A program made the translations under genes and the position numbers. This document shows, piece by piece, positions 62,276 through 64,000 of a stretch of DNA of 64,000 bases. Below the pieces are notes generated by a model. The model was not told the DNA's origin. It did not search any database and saw only the letters and a program-made list of their open reading frames with translations. Source of the DNA: Ensifer canadensis (GTDB taxonomy: Bacteria; Pseudomonadota; Alphaproteobacteria; Rhizobiales; Rhizobiaceae); NCBI RefSeq assembly GCF_017488845.2, contig NZ_CP083371.1:620001-684000 (forward strand), written 5' to 3'. How positions within the stretch are numbered: the first letter of the stretch is position 1; the number at the start of each line of letters is the position of its first letter.

Positions 62276-62533
62276 ATGCATATCTCTTTGACCGAAAAGC
62301 TCGATGAATATGTCCGCGATAAGGTGGCGTCGGGCCTCTACAACAATGCCTCGGAGGTGATCCGCGAGGCGCTGCGTCTCAAGATTGCGGGGGAAGAATC
62401 GGATGCGGCGAAGCTGCAGCAACTGCGCGAGGCGCTGGATCCTGCCTGGCGTCAGGCCGACGCGGGCGCTTGTGTCCCCTTTGATCTGACCGCGATTCTC
62501 GATGAACTCGACCAGGAAACGGCGCATGCCTGA
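62276..62533 (+). CDS. ParD-family type II antitoxin
   Basis: This 85-residue ribbon-helix-helix antitoxin has ISLTEKLDEYVRDKVASGLYNNASEVIREALR followed by an acidic C-terminal tail, the normal ParD length and pattern. AAGGATG precedes the ATG, and a CAATCC/GGATTG inverted repeat lies upstream. It overlaps the toxin gene by 8 bases. The partner toxin is truncated, so the antitoxin may now act alone. Confidence 0.88.
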   Translation: MHISLTEKLDEYVRDKVASGLYNNASEVIREALRLKIAGEESDAAKLQQLREALDPAWRQADAGACVPFDLTAILDELDQETAHA

Positions 62534-62699
62534 ATTTGCGATCACGCCGCTTGCTCGTGAGGATGTGAAGGAAATCGGCCGCTACACCCAGCGAACTTGG
62601 GGAGTGGCGCAGCGCGATTTGTATCTGCGTGGGTTCGCCGCTCTGTTTGAGCGCCTACGCACCGGCGCGATCGTCGGCCGGTTTGAGCGGCATCTATAG
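62526..62699 (+). pseudogene. Truncated ParE-family toxin
   Basis: Fifty-seven codons begin PEFAITPLAREDVKEIGRYT and continue with QRTWGVAQRDLYLR, a clear ParE start. They end after RTGAIVGRFERHL where ParE proteins normally continue to about 95-100 residues through the conserved ArgxxPxG...HxVFY part. That C-terminal half is absent in all frames downstream, so the toxin is probably inactive. Confidence 0.7.
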
Positions 62700-62957
62700 C
62701 CCTCTCCAATGCGACAGCCGGTCGTGGCCAGTTAAAAGTGAGAATGCGGCTGACCTCGGTCCGATTGGGGCTGTCTGCGGGGTGGTCATTTCCTGCCGGC
62801 GTTTTTGTTCATCTAAGAATTAAGTGCGGGAAAGGCAGAAGAAAGGCGTTGATGCCAACCGCAGCGATCGCGATAGAGCGATATTGAAACGTCCAATGGT
62901 TGCCGCCTTCACGATTGTCATACAAAGGACGAGCGCGGCAACCGCCGTTGATGCTGG

Positions 62958-62982
62958 GGAACCTTACCTGGCCTTTGTCGTT
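62958..62982 (+). promoter_or_regulatory. EcfG/RpoE2-type promoter
   Basis: GGAAC (62958-62962) and CGTT (62979-62982) are separated by 16 bases, the general-stress-response promoter of alphaproteobacteria. It lies 43 bases before the ATG of the small exported protein, leaving a short leader with AGGAGG. Confidence 0.65.
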
Positions 62983-63025
62983 CAGTTCTCAATAGGCTCA
63001 ACTGAACTCTATTGAGGAGGCGGAC

Positions 63026-63370
63026 ATGCAAAAGTCCATTCATAATCTTTTGGCGGCAGGCCTGCTCTCGGTCGGCGCCCTCTCAGCCGTTTCATCCACG
63101 TCGTCGGCGCAGTCCCTCGACCTCTACATCGGCCCGGACGGACGTCCTGAGCTGCGCGATAGAGATCTGGACCGTCGATACTACGAGGACCAGTACGAGC
63201 GGCCCGGCTGTAGCGAGCGGCAAGCGCTTCGTCATGCATCGAGACTTGGACTACGTGATCCGGAAATTCAGACCGTGACACGCAGACAAATCGTCATCGA
63301 TGGCGAACGGCGCGGGCGGTTCGTGACAGTCGCATTTGCCAACCGACCCGGCTGTCCGCGCCTCGGCTAA
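63026..63370 (+). CDS. Small exported protein, stress-promoter controlled
   Basis: This 114-residue protein has a signal peptide (residues 1-28, ending TSSAQ). The basic, tyrosine-rich mature part contains LYIGPDGRPELRDRD and two cysteines in YERPGCSERQALRHASRLG and NRPGCPRLG. The GCSxxQAL...GLR...V.R pattern resembles small periplasmic proteins common in rhizobia. Function unknown. AGGAGG lies 6-7 bases before the ATG, and an EcfG-type promoter lies just upstream. Confidence 0.8.
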   Translation: MQKSIHNLLAAGLLSVGALSAVSSTSSAQSLDLYIGPDGRPELRDRDLDRRYYEDQYERPGCSERQALRHASRLGLRDPEIQTVTRRQIVIDGERRGRFVTVAFANRPGCPRLG

Positions 63371-63466
63371 GCGTGCTGCTTCATTATCATCGGCCAGTCA
63401 GTCAGTTCATCGCAGGCTTCATCGCCTGGACTGATGGCATCATGCCCCCGAGCGTAGTCATGTCGT

Positions 63467-64000
63467 TCAAGCAAAAGGCTGAGTTGGGCCGGTGGCGGGT
63501 TGCGTGAACCAGCGCGGTCCAGTGTCAGACATGAATATGTGGTCTTCGAGCCGGATACCGAACTGACCTGGTACGACGATCATCGGTTCGTTGGAGAAGC
63601 ACATGCCGGCACGAAGGCGCGTGCCGTTACCGCGCACGATGTAAGGTTCTTCGTGGATCTCGAGGCCCAGACCATGACCGGCCCGATGGGGTAGGCCCGG
63701 TAATCTATAATCCGGACCAAGGCCCTCGCGCACGAGCACCGCTCGGGCCGCCTCATCCAGCATGCGAGCCTCCACGCCGATCTGCGCGGCTTCGAAGACC
63801 GCCTGTTGTGCCTCGCGCTCGATCGACCAGACGCGCTCAAACTCTGCGTCCGCCTCGTCCAGCATGTAGGTGCGGGTGAGGTCCGAGTGATAGCCGTCGA
63901 TGCGTGTTCCCGTATCGACGAGGATCGCCTGTCCCTTCTCAAGCACCTGGTCGCCATCTGCCCCATGAGGCAGGGATGTGGCGGTTCCGAATGATACGAT
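63467..64000 (-). CDS. M24 metallopeptidase (Xaa-Pro dipeptidase/creatinase fold), 3' part
   Basis: The gene runs off the right edge of the window; the last 177 codons are present. Metal ligands of the pita-bread fold are all visible in order: Asp in LVDTGTRIDGYHSDLTRTY, His in GHGLGLEIHEEPYI, Glu in FSNEPMIV and Glu in IRLEDHIF. Family members cleave Xaa-Pro peptides or act on creatine-like compounds. The N-terminal domain that would tell them apart is outside the window. It converges on the small exported protein gene. Confidence 0.88.
   Translation of the reverse strand: MVSFGTATSLPHGADGDQVLEKGQAILVDTGTRIDGYHSDLTRTYMLDEADAEFERVWSIEREAQQAVFEAAQIGVEARMLDEAARAVLVREGLGPDYRLPGLPHRAGHGLGLEIHEEPYIVRGNGTRLRAGMCFSNEPMIVVPGQFGIRLEDHIFMSDTGPRWFTQPATGPTQPFA

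Noticed and set aside
61948..62277. A 109-codon minus-strand frame upstream of the antitoxin
   Set aside because: It covers the antitoxin promoter and start, has no family match, and resembles an antisense shadow of GC-rich DNA.
62700..62760. Possible insertion-sequence end after the truncated toxin
   Set aside because: No transposase frame, terminal inverted repeat or target duplication could be found, so the cause of the toxin truncation stays unknown.

Overview
The window looks like a large accessory replicon (chromid or megaplasmid) of an alphaproteobacterium of the Sinorhizobium/Ensifer-Rhizobium type. The reasons are high GC, tightly packed operons with ATGA overlaps, one uptake system after another with dedicated catabolic genes, a pcaIJF set with a divergent IclR regulator, a RIME-like intergenic repeat, and a GGAAC-N16-CGTT (EcfG/RpoE2-type) promoter. 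This assignment is inferred from gene content. No tRNA, rRNA, CRISPR array or intact insertion sequence was recognised.

Layout. (1) 1-6.7 kb: two sugar ABC permeases, a GH63-like glycosidase, a LacI regulator and a GH42 beta-galactosidase, with an 18-bp palindromic operator before the GH42 gene. (2) 6.7-8.4 kb: an ArsR/SRPBCC pair with a clear operator, and a DUF2165 membrane protein. (3) 8.4-12.3 kb: pcaI-pcaJ-pcaF (last steps of the beta-ketoadipate pathway) with divergent pcaR and a three-repeat operator. (4) 12.4-14.7 kb: a sulfite-oxidase-like molybdoenzyme, a small protein, a thioesterase and a decayed toxin-antitoxin pair. (5) 14.7-18.8 kb: a cytosolic triple-GAF histidine kinase, a lone receiver and a receiver-nucleotide cyclase, in one operon. 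(6) 19.5-28.0 kb: a class III PLP enzyme, a hydroxylysine-kinase-like phosphotransferase, a GntR regulator, an SDR and a PotDABC-type transporter. This block is bracketed by direct repeats of the 3' end of codA. (7) 28.2-34.2 kb: a BMP-type nucleobase/nucleoside ABC transporter with cytosine deaminase.

(8) 34.5-46.7 kb is the most striking region. Ten co-directional genes lie downstream of a divergent LysR gene: Rieske oxygenase, its reductase, a HisC-like aminotransferase, a DUF2817 zinc amidase fused to an amino-acid ABC ATPase, the binding protein and two permeases, glutathione-dependent formaldehyde dehydrogenase, Gfa, and a GlcD-like FAD oxidase. Together they read as import, deacylation, oxidative demethylation, transamination and formaldehyde disposal for a methylated, probably acylated amino acid. 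(9) 47.2-50.2 kb: a TRAP transporter ending in a 16-bp perfect hairpin. (10) 50.3-55.2 kb: a GNAT gene, an integrase remnant, an orphan LivK-type binding protein directly before a membrane adenylate cyclase with a large periplasmic region (candidate ligand-sensing pair), and a chimeric gene scrap. (11) 55.5-61.5 kb: a sugar ABC operon that also encodes two exported proteins, one with an FGE-like fold and one with a ScyD-like beta-propeller. (12) 61.5-64 kb: a ParD/ParE module with a truncated toxin, a small exported protein behind an EcfG-type promoter, and the 3' end of an M24 peptidase gene running off the window.
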